Below are positions 1-6,048 of a stretch of DNA of 7,549 bases, one piece after another. Within the stretch, counting starts at the first letter, position 1, and every line of letters begins with the position of its first letter. The stretch lies in assembly GCA_020350305.1 (NCBI GenBank), contig CP070709.1, forward strand, positions 377,322 to 384,870, in the 5' to 3' direction. This DNA comes from Candidatus Bathyarchaeota archaeon (GTDB taxonomy: Archaea > Thermoproteota > Bathyarchaeia > Bathyarchaeales > Bathyarchaeaceae). Position numbers and translations under genes: made by a program. Below the pieces are notes generated by a model. It did no database searches, was not told the DNA's origin, and saw only the letters and a program-made list of their open reading frames with translations.

Positions 1-752
1 ATCCCTCCCTTTACGCTGATGAGCTCGCCACAAAGGCTCGTGCCATTCTTCGTAGCCGAGAATTACGAGTTCTTCCTGTTGTGGACAAGCATAAGCATCT
101 TATTGGCATGATTTCCCGCGGTGACATAATGACCATAACTTCATCAATCTCCCCCATTCGGGTGAAGGGAATGATGTCACTGCCCAAATTCATTGCAACC
201 GAGGAAATGGACGTTATTAAAGCTGCACGGGAAATGATTCGTATAGATGAATGGTATACTCCTGTAGTAAAATCGTCTCAAGATTACACCTATTTAGGAA
301 TGCTCGGCCTAGAAAACCTCATTGATGCATTTTTGAAAAAAGGTTTTGCCAAACTTGCAAAACCTCTTTCTGAAATTATGTCAACGGAACCTGTTACATG
401 TTCTCCTGACGATGATGTGGACAACGTTTGGCGTTTGATGCAAAAACATTCCTTCACTGGGTTGCCCGTTGTGAAAAAAAGTAAGCTGGTCGGCATAGTA
501 ACACAAAAGAATTTGCTGGATGGCGGGGTGGTCTTTCCGATGTTTGAAGCGAAAAAAGGACGATTCAAAGCTCCATCAAAAATATCATCTGTGATGAGAA
601 CTTCTGTTATTTCTCTTAAGCTAACATCTCCGGTTAAGGAAGCAGCTACACTTATGCTTGAGAAAAACATTGGACGTGTGCCTATTATTGATGGGAAGGG
701 TAGGCTTATCGGCGTGATTGATCGTGAAGACATCGTGAAAGCACTCCTTTGA
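1..752 (+). CDS. CBS-domain protein, 5' end cut by window
   Basis: The frame is open from the first base, with the first full codon at 3, so the true start lies upstream; 249 residues are visible. They hold the end of one CBS domain (LPVVD, then LIGMISRGDI) and three more, at roughly visible residues 54-112, 115-172 and 187-248. The repeated pattern is a helix, then LPVV or VPII, then a GIVTQKN- or GVIDRED-type strand and loop. In this family the T/S-x-x-D/N at that loop contacts the ribose of bound AMP, ATP or SAM. CBS3 (T..N) and CBS4 (D..D) keep versions of it, while CBS2 (LGMLGLENL) is degenerate. No catalytic domain or membrane segment is visible, so a cytosolic nucleotide-sensing regulator is the likely role; the partner is unknown. 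The next gene, 20 bases downstream on the same strand, is also a four-CBS protein, so the pair is probably an operon and may act together. Confidence 0.9.
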   Translation, partial: PSLYADELATKARAILRSRELRVLPVVDKHKHLIGMISRGDIMTITSSISPIRVKGMMSLPKFIATEEMDVIKAAREMIRIDEWYTPVVKSSQDYTYLGMLGLENLIDAFLKKGFAKLAKPLSEIMSTEPVTCSPDDDVDNVWRLMQKHSFTGLPVVKKSKLVGIVTQKNLLDGGVVFPMFEAKKGRFKAPSKISSVMRTSVISLKLTSPVKEAATLMLEKNIGRVPIIDGKGRLIGVIDREDIVKALL

Positions 753-760
753 ACTGAATA

Positions 761-765
761 GAGGT
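761..765 (+). promoter_or_regulatory. Ribosome binding site for TTG start at 773
   Basis: GAGGT lies 7 bases before the TTG codon at 773 and matches the middle of the archaeal GGAGGTGA signal. It is the main nucleotide-level support for the upstream, non-ATG start of the second CBS gene. Confidence 0.6.
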
Positions 766-772
766 TTAAGAT

Positions 773-1699
773 TTGACAGCACGTCGTAGTGGAAGACGAG
801 AATCCTTTCGACGCAGGTTACGAGAGAAAGGGGATCTCCGTTTAAGGGGCCATCTTTCCAAAAAGCGTGAAGGAGAAGTAATGACCATCGCAAAAAGTCC
901 AGTGGTCACTATGGCTCCTACTACACCAGTCAATGACGCCATACAGATCATGAGTAAAGAGGGCTTTCGACGCATACCTATCGCCGATCCAGGAACCAAA
1001 AGGCTTCGCGGCATAATTGTCGCCACCGACATCGTCAATTATCTTGGCGGAGGCGAAAAATTTCAGATAATTCAACGAAAGTACGCTGGCAACTTTTTCA
1101 AAGCGATAAACGAGCCGGTCAGATCGCTCATGACTCAAAAGGTGCTTTCGGTTCCAGTCTCTGCAAAAATCAGTGACGCGATACGACTCATGAAAAAACG
1201 CAACATCGGCGGCTTACCAGTTGTAGATGAAGAAAACCAAGTATGGGCTATCATAACAGAACGCGACATAGCGTTGCTCTTTAGTAGAAGGTTAAGGGGA
1301 GCTAAAGTCGCAGATGTAATGTCTAAAAATGTTGTGACGGCGAAGCCTGAAATAACCGTCTCTGAAACCGAAAAAACAATGATCGAACACGGCTTCAGGC
1401 GATTGCCTATCGTTTCAAACCATAAAGTCGTTGCCCTAGTCACCGTAATGGACATATTACGCTTTTTCGGTACAGGTAAGGTTTTCAAACATCTACAATC
1501 CGGAACCATTTCTCAGGTTTTGCAAACACCTATTCTCGAAACAGCCACAAAAAACATTGCAACAATTGAAGCTGACGCCGATGTGACTCAAGCTGCAAGA
1601 ATCATGCAAGAAAGAAACATAGGTTCCCTGCCCGTAGTAGAAGATGAGAAACTCATTGGCATAATAACAGAACGAGACTTCTTCAAACTCATTGATTGA
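773..1699 (+). CDS. Four-CBS-domain protein with basic N-terminal tail
   Basis: The 308-residue protein has four CBS domains at about 36-91, 116-170, 179-232 and 252-307. CBS2 and CBS4 carry intact ITERD motifs (T162/D165 and T299/D302), and CBS3 has LVTVMD (T224/D227); these are the usual ribose-contacting positions for AMP, ATP or SAM. A linker following CBS1 (LGGGEKF, 91-97) is echoed after CBS3 (FGTGKVF, 232-238), so the protein looks like a duplicated two-CBS unit. Residues 1-34 are very basic (11 Arg, 3 Lys), which could bind nucleic acid; that is inference. The TTG start at 773 has GAGGT 7 bases upstream. An ATG at 881 with AGGAG 5 bases upstream is an equally well-formed alternative that would remove the tail. 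I prefer 773 because the tail runs into the LRGHLSK...GEVMT segment that I recall from other archaeal four-CBS proteins. No catalytic domain is seen; the likely role is a cytosolic energy or nucleotide sensor. Confidence 0.88.
   Translation: MTARRSGRRESFRRRLREKGDLRLRGHLSKKREGEVMTIAKSPVVTMAPTTPVNDAIQIMSKEGFRRIPIADPGTKRLRGIIVATDIVNYLGGGEKFQIIQRKYAGNFFKAINEPVRSLMTQKVLSVPVSAKISDAIRLMKKRNIGGLPVVDEENQVWAIITERDIALLFSRRLRGAKVADVMSKNVVTAKPEITVSETEKTMIEHGFRRLPIVSNHKVVALVTVMDILRFFGTGKVFKHLQSGTISQVLQTPILETATKNIATIEADADVTQAARIMQERNIGSLPVVEDEKLIGIITERDFFKLID
871..875 (+). promoter_or_regulatory. Internal ribosome binding site before ATG 881
   Basis: AGGAG sits 5 bases before an in-frame ATG at 881 inside the second CBS gene. 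It could drive a shorter, tail-less product, or be the true start. It lies at the boundary between the basic tail and the first CBS domain, which is where a functional alternative start would be expected. Confidence 0.4.
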
Positions 1700-1744
1700 G
1701 CAGATTTATTGTTCTCAGTGACCATGAACATTTCAAATAAACTT

Positions 1745-1749
1745 GAGGG
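1745..1749 (+). promoter_or_regulatory. Ribosome binding site favouring TTG start of pyrC
   Basis: GAGGG ends 7 bases before the in-frame TTG at 1757. The upstream candidates TTG 1709, GTG 1718 and ATG 1724 have no comparable signal, so this site decides the start chosen for the dihydroorotase. Confidence 0.5.
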
Positions 1750-1756
1750 CAAGCAT

Positions 1757-3109
1757 TTGCCAGTCGACCTGGTTCTTAGCAACGCCAAAATCTATACTCG
1801 TAAAGGAATTGTTGAGGCCGGCCTAGCTATAGATAATGGAAGAATTTCTAGAATAGCCAAGGAGACAAACCTCCCTGAAGCTTCAACTAAACTGGATTTA
1901 CAAGGATGCATAGTACTTCCTGGATTAATAGACATGCATGTGCATCTTCGAGACCAGCGATTAGCGTACAAGGAGGATTTTTTCACCGGAACATCGGCCG
2001 CAGCCGCAGGTGGTGTTACGTTAACCGTGGATATGCCAAACAACAAACCCGTAACGATGAGTTCAAAATCGTTAAGAGAACGCATGAAGCTGGCGGAAAA
2101 ACGGATAATCGTTAACGTTGCTTTTTACTCGGCTTTTCCAGCGACCTTGGAAGAAATACCTTCAATAGTTGAGGCTGGAGCCGTGGGATTCAAACTTTTT
2201 CTGTCGCAAAGGATAGGAGGACTAGACATCGAAGAGAATGATGTGCTGTTGCGTGCATTCAACAAAGTAGGAGATACAAATGCTCCTGTCGCGGTACACG
2301 CAGAGGACAAGGAAATCCTTGAAAACATCAAAAACAAGATGAAACAAGCCGGACGCAACAATATGAACGCTCATCTTGAAGTCCACCCGCCAAACGCTGA
2401 AATGAAGGCAATACAGCACATCATTCAACTTGTAAAGGAATCTAAGGTTCGCGTTCACTTTTGTCATGTCAGCTCGGCTGCTGGATTGAACGCCTTTTTG
2501 GCAGCGAAAAGAATGGGGCTTTCTGTCACTTGCGAAGTTACCCCGCATCATCTCTTTTTGTCACATGAACATTTAAAACGATGCCGGACTATAGCACTTA
2601 TCCATCCTCCATTGAGAACCAACGAGGATGTCAAAGCTCTCTGGAACGCTCTTACGCATGGGTTAATCGATGCTATAGCTTCAGATCACGCTCCCCACAC
2701 GATTGAGGAAAAGGAAGCCAAGTCAATCTGGGATGTAAAGCTTGGCATACCTGGGCTTGAGACAACGCTTCCGTTGCTGCTCACACAAATAAATGAAGGA
2801 AATCTAGCATTGTCTGATCTTGTGAAAATGACTTCAGAAACGCCAGCGGAGATATTCAACTTGAAGGACAGAGGGAGTTTAGATGAAGGCTATTTAGCTG
2901 ATCTTGTGGTGGTGGATATCCATCGAAAGCATAGGATCGACTCATCTAGATTTCTTTCAAAAGCTAAGTATTCCCCGTTTGACGGATGGAAAGTCAAGGG
3001 TAAGCCGATAAAGACATTTGTAAACGGGCAGTTAGTTATGGACGAGGGCGAAATTGTGGTAAAGCCTGGGACTGGTCAAATCATTGTAGGGAAAAATTGC
3101 AGCCATTAA
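1757..3109 (+). CDS. pyrC: Dihydroorotase, carboxy-lysine amidohydrolase type
   Basis: This amidohydrolase would cyclise N-carbamoyl-aspartate to dihydroorotate, the third step of de novo pyrimidine synthesis, in the cytosol. Read from TTG 1757 it is 450 residues. Visible metal ligands are H61 and H63 in DMHVHLRD, K146 in GFKLF (the lysine carboxylated in related enzymes), H181 in VHAED, H237 in CHVSS and D310 in SDHAPH. Substrate-contact candidates are R65, N95 in DMPN and H314. SDHAPH favours dihydroorotase over hydantoinase or allantoinase, although GFKLF resembles those relatives, so a hydantoinase-like activity cannot be excluded. TTG 1757 has GAGGG 7 bases upstream and places the protein right at the conserved start (VDLVLSNAKI). 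ATG 1724 would add 11 residues but has no ribosome binding site. The gene follows the CBS pair on the same strand with a gap of 57 bases; no other pyrimidine gene is in the window. Confidence 0.9.
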   Translation: MPVDLVLSNAKIYTRKGIVEAGLAIDNGRISRIAKETNLPEASTKLDLQGCIVLPGLIDMHVHLRDQRLAYKEDFFTGTSAAAAGGVTLTVDMPNNKPVTMSSKSLRERMKLAEKRIIVNVAFYSAFPATLEEIPSIVEAGAVGFKLFLSQRIGGLDIEENDVLLRAFNKVGDTNAPVAVHAEDKEILENIKNKMKQAGRNNMNAHLEVHPPNAEMKAIQHIIQLVKESKVRVHFCHVSSAAGLNAFLAAKRMGLSVTCEVTPHHLFLSHEHLKRCRTIALIHPPLRTNEDVKALWNALTHGLIDAIASDHAPHTIEEKEAKSIWDVKLGIPGLETTLPLLLTQINEGNLALSDLVKMTSETPAEIFNLKDRGSLDEGYLADLVVVDIHRKHRIDSSRFLSKAKYSPFDGWKVKGKPIKTFVNGQLVMDEGEIVVKPGTGQIIVGKNCSH

Positions 3110-3129
3110 ACTTGTCTGACGAGTATAGA

Positions 3130-3139
3130 CGAATATTCG
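3130..3139 (+). repeat. 10-base perfect palindrome upstream of YHS gene
   Basis: CGAATATTCG is a perfect inverted repeat in the 75-base gap between pyrC and the YHS gene, 46 bases before the YHS start. It could be an operator or simply chance: several perfect 10-base palindromes are expected in a window of this length. Confidence 0.25.
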
Positions 3140-3174
3140 GTACGCTTATCTATGTGCAGTAGAAATAATCTGGC

Positions 3175-3178
3175 AGGT
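3175..3178 (+). promoter_or_regulatory. Ribosome binding site of the YHS gene
   Basis: AGGT ends 6 bases before ATG 3185. It selects this frame over the overlapping ATG at 3180, which opens an unrelated frame with no recognisable protein. Confidence 0.5.
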
Positions 3179-3184
3179 AATGAA

Positions 3185-3328
3185 ATGCCAAGAGATCCTG
3201 TTTGCGGAGTGGTGCTTGACGAAAGAATGGCTAAATTCAAAATCAAGTTTGGAGGAGAAACGTACTATTTCTGCTCAATAACATGTAAAAAAAGATTTAA
3301 GAGAAGCCCAAACAAATTTGTGAAATGA
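3185..3328 (+). CDS. YHS-domain metal-binding microprotein, 47 aa
   Basis: This small gene encodes 47 residues that are almost wholly one YHS domain. It opens with MPRDPVCG (C7) and continues through YYFCSITC (C30, C34), a basic stretch KKRFKR, and the closing SPNKFV. The spacing Cys-Gly, then Tyr-x-Phe-Cys-Ser-x-x-Cys, then Phe and Pro is the YHS/TRASH pattern also found at the ends of copper-transporting ATPases and in heavy-metal handling proteins. The three cysteines are the likely metal ligands. No signal peptide or membrane segment is present, so it is probably a free cytosolic metal chaperone or sensor; the metal is not evident. ATG 3185 has AGGT 6 bases upstream. The gene stands between pyrC and the Mut7-C nuclease on the same strand, with a palindrome on each side. 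No metal transporter or metal regulator is nearby in the window. Confidence 0.85.
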   Translation: MPRDPVCGVVLDERMAKFKIKFGGETYYFCSITCKKRFKRSPNKFVK

Positions 3329-3347
3329 AACATGTTTTGCAAGTGTC

Positions 3348-3359
3348 TGTGCATGCACA
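3348..3359 (+). repeat. 12-base perfect palindrome before Mut7-C gene
   Basis: TGTGCATGCACA is a perfect 12-base palindrome in the 43-base gap between the YHS gene and the Mut7-C gene, ending 12 bases before the TTG start. It could be an operator or an RNA hairpin, but one or two such palindromes are expected by chance in 7.5 kb. Confidence 0.25.
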
Positions 3360-3361
3360 TC

Positions 3362-3366
3362 GGTGG
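3362..3366 (+). promoter_or_regulatory. Ribosome binding site of the Mut7-C gene
   Basis: GGTGG lies 5 bases before TTG 3372 and contains the GTG at 3363 that could otherwise be read as a start. The region upstream of that GTG has no ribosome binding site, so TTG 3372 is preferred. Confidence 0.5.
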
Positions 3367-3371
3367 AAACG

Positions 3372-3857
3372 TTGAAGTTCATAACTGACGGCATGCTTGG
3401 AAAGCTCACTCGATGGCTTCGCATGCTCGGCCAGAACGTTGAATACTCCAAATCTCTTGGCGACAAACAGTTAATAGAAATCGCGAAAAAGCAGTGCCGT
3501 GTCCTCCTTACTCGTGACCTCAGACTTTCTCAACAAGCTGTGATTCATGGAGCGAGTGCCTTTCTTGTTGAGGGCACAACAGAAGCTGAAAAGCTTGCTA
3601 ACTTGGCAAAGCGATTTGATCTCACGCTTGAAATCGATGTCACTGTTTCACGTTGTCCCAAATGCAACACACGAATCAAATCAGTTTCAAAAGATAAGGT
3701 TGTCAACAAGATTCCCCAAAGAACTTCTTCATACTACAACGAGTTTTGGGTATGTCCTGACTGTGAACAGATTTACTGGCAGGGAGCCCACTGGAAACGA
3801 ATCGACAAGACCTTGAGAAACGCCAAGCAAGCATTAGAAAAGCTCGACAAAATTTGA
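3372..3857 (+). CDS. Mut7-C PIN-like nuclease with zinc ribbon
   Basis: The 161-residue protein matches the Mut7-C family, a PIN-like fold predicted to be an RNase and named after the C-terminal part of the animal Mut7 exonuclease. It starts with the family signature MKFITDGMLGKLTRWLRMLG, in which D6 is the likely first catalytic acid. A second acidic site is D49 in LLTRDLRL, and the nuclease part covers about residues 1-88. A zinc ribbon follows, with C95-x-x-C98 and C128-x-x-C131, then a basic helical tail. The product should be a soluble cytosolic enzyme; its RNA target is unknown. TTG 3372 is chosen because related proteins begin at MKF and because GGTGG lies 5 bases upstream; GTG 3363 would add three residues. 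The gene is last in the rightward block and converges on rpoK with a 61-base gap. Confidence 0.88.
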   Translation: MKFITDGMLGKLTRWLRMLGQNVEYSKSLGDKQLIEIAKKQCRVLLTRDLRLSQQAVIHGASAFLVEGTTEAEKLANLAKRFDLTLEIDVTVSRCPKCNTRIKSVSKDKVVNKIPQRTSSYYNEFWVCPDCEQIYWQGAHWKRIDKTLRNAKQALEKLDKI

Positions 3858-3882
3858 GGATATAAAGTGTTAACTTAAGCCT

Positions 3883-3898
3883 AAAAAAATACAAAAAA
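3883..3898 (-). terminator. Oligo-T terminator after rpoK
   Basis: Read leftward, the RNA-like strand carries T6, then GTA, then T7, beginning 21 bases past the rpoK stop. Runs of T without a strong hairpin are the usual intrinsic terminator of archaeal RNA polymerase. The rightward Mut7-C transcript would see only runs of A here and has no clear terminator of its own. Confidence 0.6.
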
Positions 3899-3918
3899 GT
3901 TGAGAGTGCAGATGGGTT

Positions 3919-4155
3919 TCAGTCTTTTGGAAGGAGCCATTTTAGTGGGACGTCTTGGTAGGTTCCATCTGGTAGCGTTCGACGAATAGTGATGGGAAGA
4001 ATTTTGCTCTCAAGTTCTTGAAGAGCAATGTCAATAGGGTTTGAAACGTTTTCTGAAGGTTTGACGAGTGCCGGTGCGCCCATGGAGATTTGAAGAGCTC
4101 TGGCCCCCACTATACGGGCCTTTTCAAAGCGTGTAAGCTTAGGGGGGCCTATCAA
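3919..4155 (-). CDS. rpoK: DNA-directed RNA polymerase subunit K
   Basis: This is the archaeal homologue of eukaryotic Rpb6, a small core subunit that helps assemble and stabilise RNA polymerase. The 78-residue protein contains the Rpb6 signature [22 protein letters not shown] (residues 7-28 when read from TTG 4155), then an acidic helix ([10 protein letters not shown], 41-50) and the second conserved segment [13 protein letters not shown] (52-64). The last 14 residues ([14 protein letters not shown]) form a short C-terminal extension. The frame is open further upstream over the thermosome 3' end, to an ATG at 4305, but that part has no RpoK similarity and overlaps a certain gene. TTG 4155 is the only ordinary start codon between the thermosome stop and the conserved core; its ribosome binding signal is weak (GAGAG). 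It lies 29 bases after the thermosome gene with no promoter between them, so co-transcription is likely. Confidence 0.9.
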   Translation of the reverse strand: MIGPPKLTRFEKARIVGARALQISMGAPALVKPSENVSNPIDIALQELESKILPITIRRTLPDGTYQDVPLKWLLPKD

Positions 4156-4184
4156 AACTTTCTTCTCTCTGTCGGTCGGATTCG

Positions 4185-5843
4185 TTAGTACGCCCCCATG
4201 CCTGGAGGCATCCCACCAGGTCCCATACCCGGTCCACCTGGTGGTGTTGGTGGAGCTTTCATTTTGCCAGCCGCGATGATATCGTCGATCTTTAAGATCA
4301 TGCATGCAGCTTCACTGGCTGATTTGATGATTTGTTTCTTAACTGCAAGTGGTTCAAAGACATTTACTCGTTTCATGTCTCTTACTTTTCCTTCGTGAAC
4401 ATTGACTCCTGTCCAAACTTCACCTTTCTCGTGCCGAGCTCGAAGCTCAGATATGATATCGATTGGATCGAGTCCCGCGTTCTCAGCTAACGTGGTTGGT
4501 ATCGCTTCAAGGGCCTCTGCAAAACGCATTGCCGCGAGTTGTTCTCTTCCTGGAAGCGTCTCTGCATACTCCTTAATAATCTTTGCAACTTCCATTTCTG
4601 GTGCTCCGCCGCCGGCTACGATTTTTGGTTCTTCAACAACGTCGCGTGATACACATAGTGCATCATGTAGTGATCGTTCGGCTTCGTCAACAATTCTTTC
4701 GGTTCCACCTCGTATGAGGATGGTAACTGACCGTGGGTTTTTGCATCCTTCGATGAAGGTCATCTTATCGTCACCGATTTTTCTTTCTTCTACGATCTTA
4801 GCGTAGCCCAAATCTGCTTTGGTCAAGTCGTCTAAGTTTGTGGCAATTTTTCCTCCAGTAGCCTTTGCGAGCTTCTCCATATCCGATTTCTTAACTCGGC
4901 GCACTGCAAATATGTTCTTTCTAGAAAGGAAATGCTGAACCAAATCGTCTATACCTTTTTGACATATAACCACGTTAACGCCTTTTGCGGTGATTTTTTT
5001 AACCATCTGTTTTAACATATTCTCTTCTTCTTTCAAGAAAGCATCCATCTGCTCTGGGCTTTCGATGTTGATTTTCGCGTCGAACTCAGTTTTTTCAATT
5101 TCAAGCGCAGTATCCAGTAGAACAATTTTGGCGTTTTCCACGCGTTTCGGCATACCTGAGTGAACAACTTCTTTATCGATTATAACTCCGTTGACTAGTT
5201 TTGTGTCGGTCAGCGCCTCACCAGCTTTTTTCTCAACCTTAACATCATCAATATCCACCTTGTATCCATCCTTGCCTTTTTCAGCAACTTGAAGAATCCC
5301 CGAAGAAGCGATTTCCGCTAGGTATTCTCTGTTCTCAGCCACAAGCTTGCTAGCCATAGAGGTCATTGCAACCCTTTTCAAAGATTCTTTGTCATCTGGC
5401 TTCACCGAGATGGCGATCTTATCAAGTGCCTCAAGTGCTTTTTCAGCTGCCTTTCGGTATCCATCTATGATAACCGTTGGGTGGACCCTTTTCTCAATGA
5501 GGTCTTCAGCTTTTGCCAACAACTCTCCAGCCGCGATTACCGATGTTGTTGTTCCGTCACCTACTTCATCGTCCTGCGTCTTGGCAACTTCTACCATCAT
5601 CTTCGCGGCGGGGTGTTGAATGTCCATTTCGTCAAGAACTGTACGGCCGTCGCTTGTGATGGTAACGTCGCCCATGCTGTCTACAAGCATTTTATCCATG
5701 CCTTTCGGACCGAGCGCGCTTTTCACCGCTTCAGCAACAATTCGAGCTGCCATCATGTTGGCACGTTGGGCTTCTCTTCCTCGAGATCGAGATGCTCCTT
5801 CCCTCAATATCAGAATTGGGGTTCCAGCAGGTTGTGAAGACAT
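4185..5843 (-). CDS. ths: Thermosome subunit (group II chaperonin)
   Basis: The 552-residue protein is a full-length chaperonin subunit that forms a double-ring, ATP-driven folding chamber in the cytosol. It begins with the family N terminus ([10 protein letters not shown], 7-16). TCP-1 signatures follow: [13 protein letters not shown] (41-53), a second around TITSDG (61-66) running into DIQHPAAK, and [11 protein letters not shown] (90-100) at the nucleotide site. Further on, [10 protein letters not shown] lies in the C-terminal equatorial half. The last 23 residues form a Gly/Met/Pro-rich tail ending GMGAY, the kind of flexible tail that projects into the chamber. ATG 5843 is chosen; GGAGG at 5859-5855 is 11 bases upstream, rather far, so the in-frame TTG at 5849 (5-base spacing, two extra residues) is a real alternative. 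A TATA-like box lies upstream, and rpoK follows downstream. Which paralogue (alpha, beta, gamma) it is cannot be told from one sequence. Confidence 0.97.
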   Translation of the reverse strand: MSSQPAGTPILILREGASRSRGREAQRANMMAARIVAEAVKSALGPKGMDKMLVDSMGDVTITSDGRTVLDEMDIQHPAAKMMVEVAKTQDDEVGDGTTTSVIAAGELLAKAEDLIEKRVHPTVIIDGYRKAAEKALEALDKIAISVKPDDKESLKRVAMTSMASKLVAENREYLAEIASSGILQVAEKGKDGYKVDIDDVKVEKKAGEALTDTKLVNGVIIDKEVVHSGMPKRVENAKIVLLDTALEIEKTEFDAKINIESPEQMDAFLKEEENMLKQMVKKITAKGVNVVICQKGIDDLVQHFLSRKNIFAVRRVKKSDMEKLAKATGGKIATNLDDLTKADLGYAKIVEERKIGDDKMTFIEGCKNPRSVTILIRGGTERIVDEAERSLHDALCVSRDVVEEPKIVAGGGAPEMEVAKIIKEYAETLPGREQLAAMRFAEALEAIPTTLAENAGLDPIDIISELRARHEKGEVWTGVNVHEGKVRDMKRVNVFEPLAVKKQIIKSASEAACMILKIDDIIAAGKMKAPPTPPGGPGMGPGGMPPGMGAY

Positions 5844-5854
5844 TCTCAAACAAT

Positions 5855-5859
5855 CCTCC
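5855..5859 (-). promoter_or_regulatory. Ribosome binding site of the thermosome gene
   Basis: GGAGG (within AGGAGG) on the leftward strand lies 11 bases from ATG 5843 and 5 bases from TTG 5849. Its position leaves the exact start ambiguous by two codons. Confidence 0.7.
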
Positions 5860-5890
5860 TATTATAGCGGAACAGTAGAAAACGGATTAG

Positions 5891-5898
5891 GATATAAA
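5891..5898 (-). promoter_or_regulatory. TATA box of the thermosome promoter
   Basis: Read leftward, TTTATATC resembles the archaeal TATA box. A start of transcription about 25 bases downstream would fall near 5868, just before the GGAGG at 5859, giving a short leader of about 25 bases. The upstream BRE match is weak. No classical heat-shock operator was recognised. Confidence 0.55.
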
Positions 5899-5990
5899 TC
5901 TTACGAAAAAAATTTTTATGCGAAGAAGAGACCACAGCTGTTTTTGGAAGCATTTGCGGTCGATGGATTTTTTAGGTGAATATAGAAGCT

Positions 5991-6001
5991 AAATAATAAA
6001 A
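5991..6001 (+). promoter_or_regulatory. Candidate TATA element of the etfBA promoter
   Basis: AAATAATAAAA is an AT-rich, TATA-like stretch about 50 bases before the etfB start. Transcription would begin around 6020, inside the tandem repeat at 6016-6031. The match is loose, so this is a position-based suggestion. Confidence 0.35.
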
Positions 6002-6015
6002 ACTGAATTGCTAAA

Positions 6016-6031
6016 CATTAACGCATTAACG
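6016..6031 (+). repeat. Tandem 8-base repeat in etfB leader
   Basis: CATTAACG occurs twice in perfect head-to-tail order, at the predicted transcription start of etfBA and just before its ribosome binding site. It is placed where a repressor would act, but two copies alone do not prove a binding site. Confidence 0.45.
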
Positions 6032-6035
6032 AAGG

Positions 6036-6039
6036 GGAG
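6036..6039 (+). promoter_or_regulatory. Ribosome binding site of etfB
   Basis: GGAG, within GGGGAG, lies 9 bases before ATG 6049 and supports that start. Confidence 0.6.
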
Positions 6040-6048
6040 TGTTTAGGG

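Noticed and set aside
290..733. Long open frame on the leftward strand opposite the first CBS gene
   Set aside because: It is antisense to a clear CBS-repeat protein, shows no recognisable domain, and has no promoter or ribosome binding site of its own.
3180..3280. Open frame from ATG 3180 overlapping the YHS gene
   Set aside because: It is in a different frame, lacks any domain, and the AGGT spacing suits ATG 3185, whose product is a clean YHS domain.
4156..4305. A 50-codon upstream extension of rpoK to an ATG at 4305 on the leftward strand
   Set aside because: It lies out of frame inside the certain thermosome 3' end, has no similarity to RpoK N termini, and its odd composition comes from reading the Gly/Met/Pro tail codons in another frame.
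4402..4806. Ser-rich rightward open frame opposite the thermosome gene
   Set aside because: It is a shadow of the thermosome codons; the sense strand encodes conserved chaperonin motifs throughout.
5905..5922. A7T5 run upstream of the thermosome TATA box as a heat-shock operator
   Set aside because: The AAAAATTTTT core is self-complementary only because it is simple A/T sequence; no flanking arms pair and it matches no operator I know.
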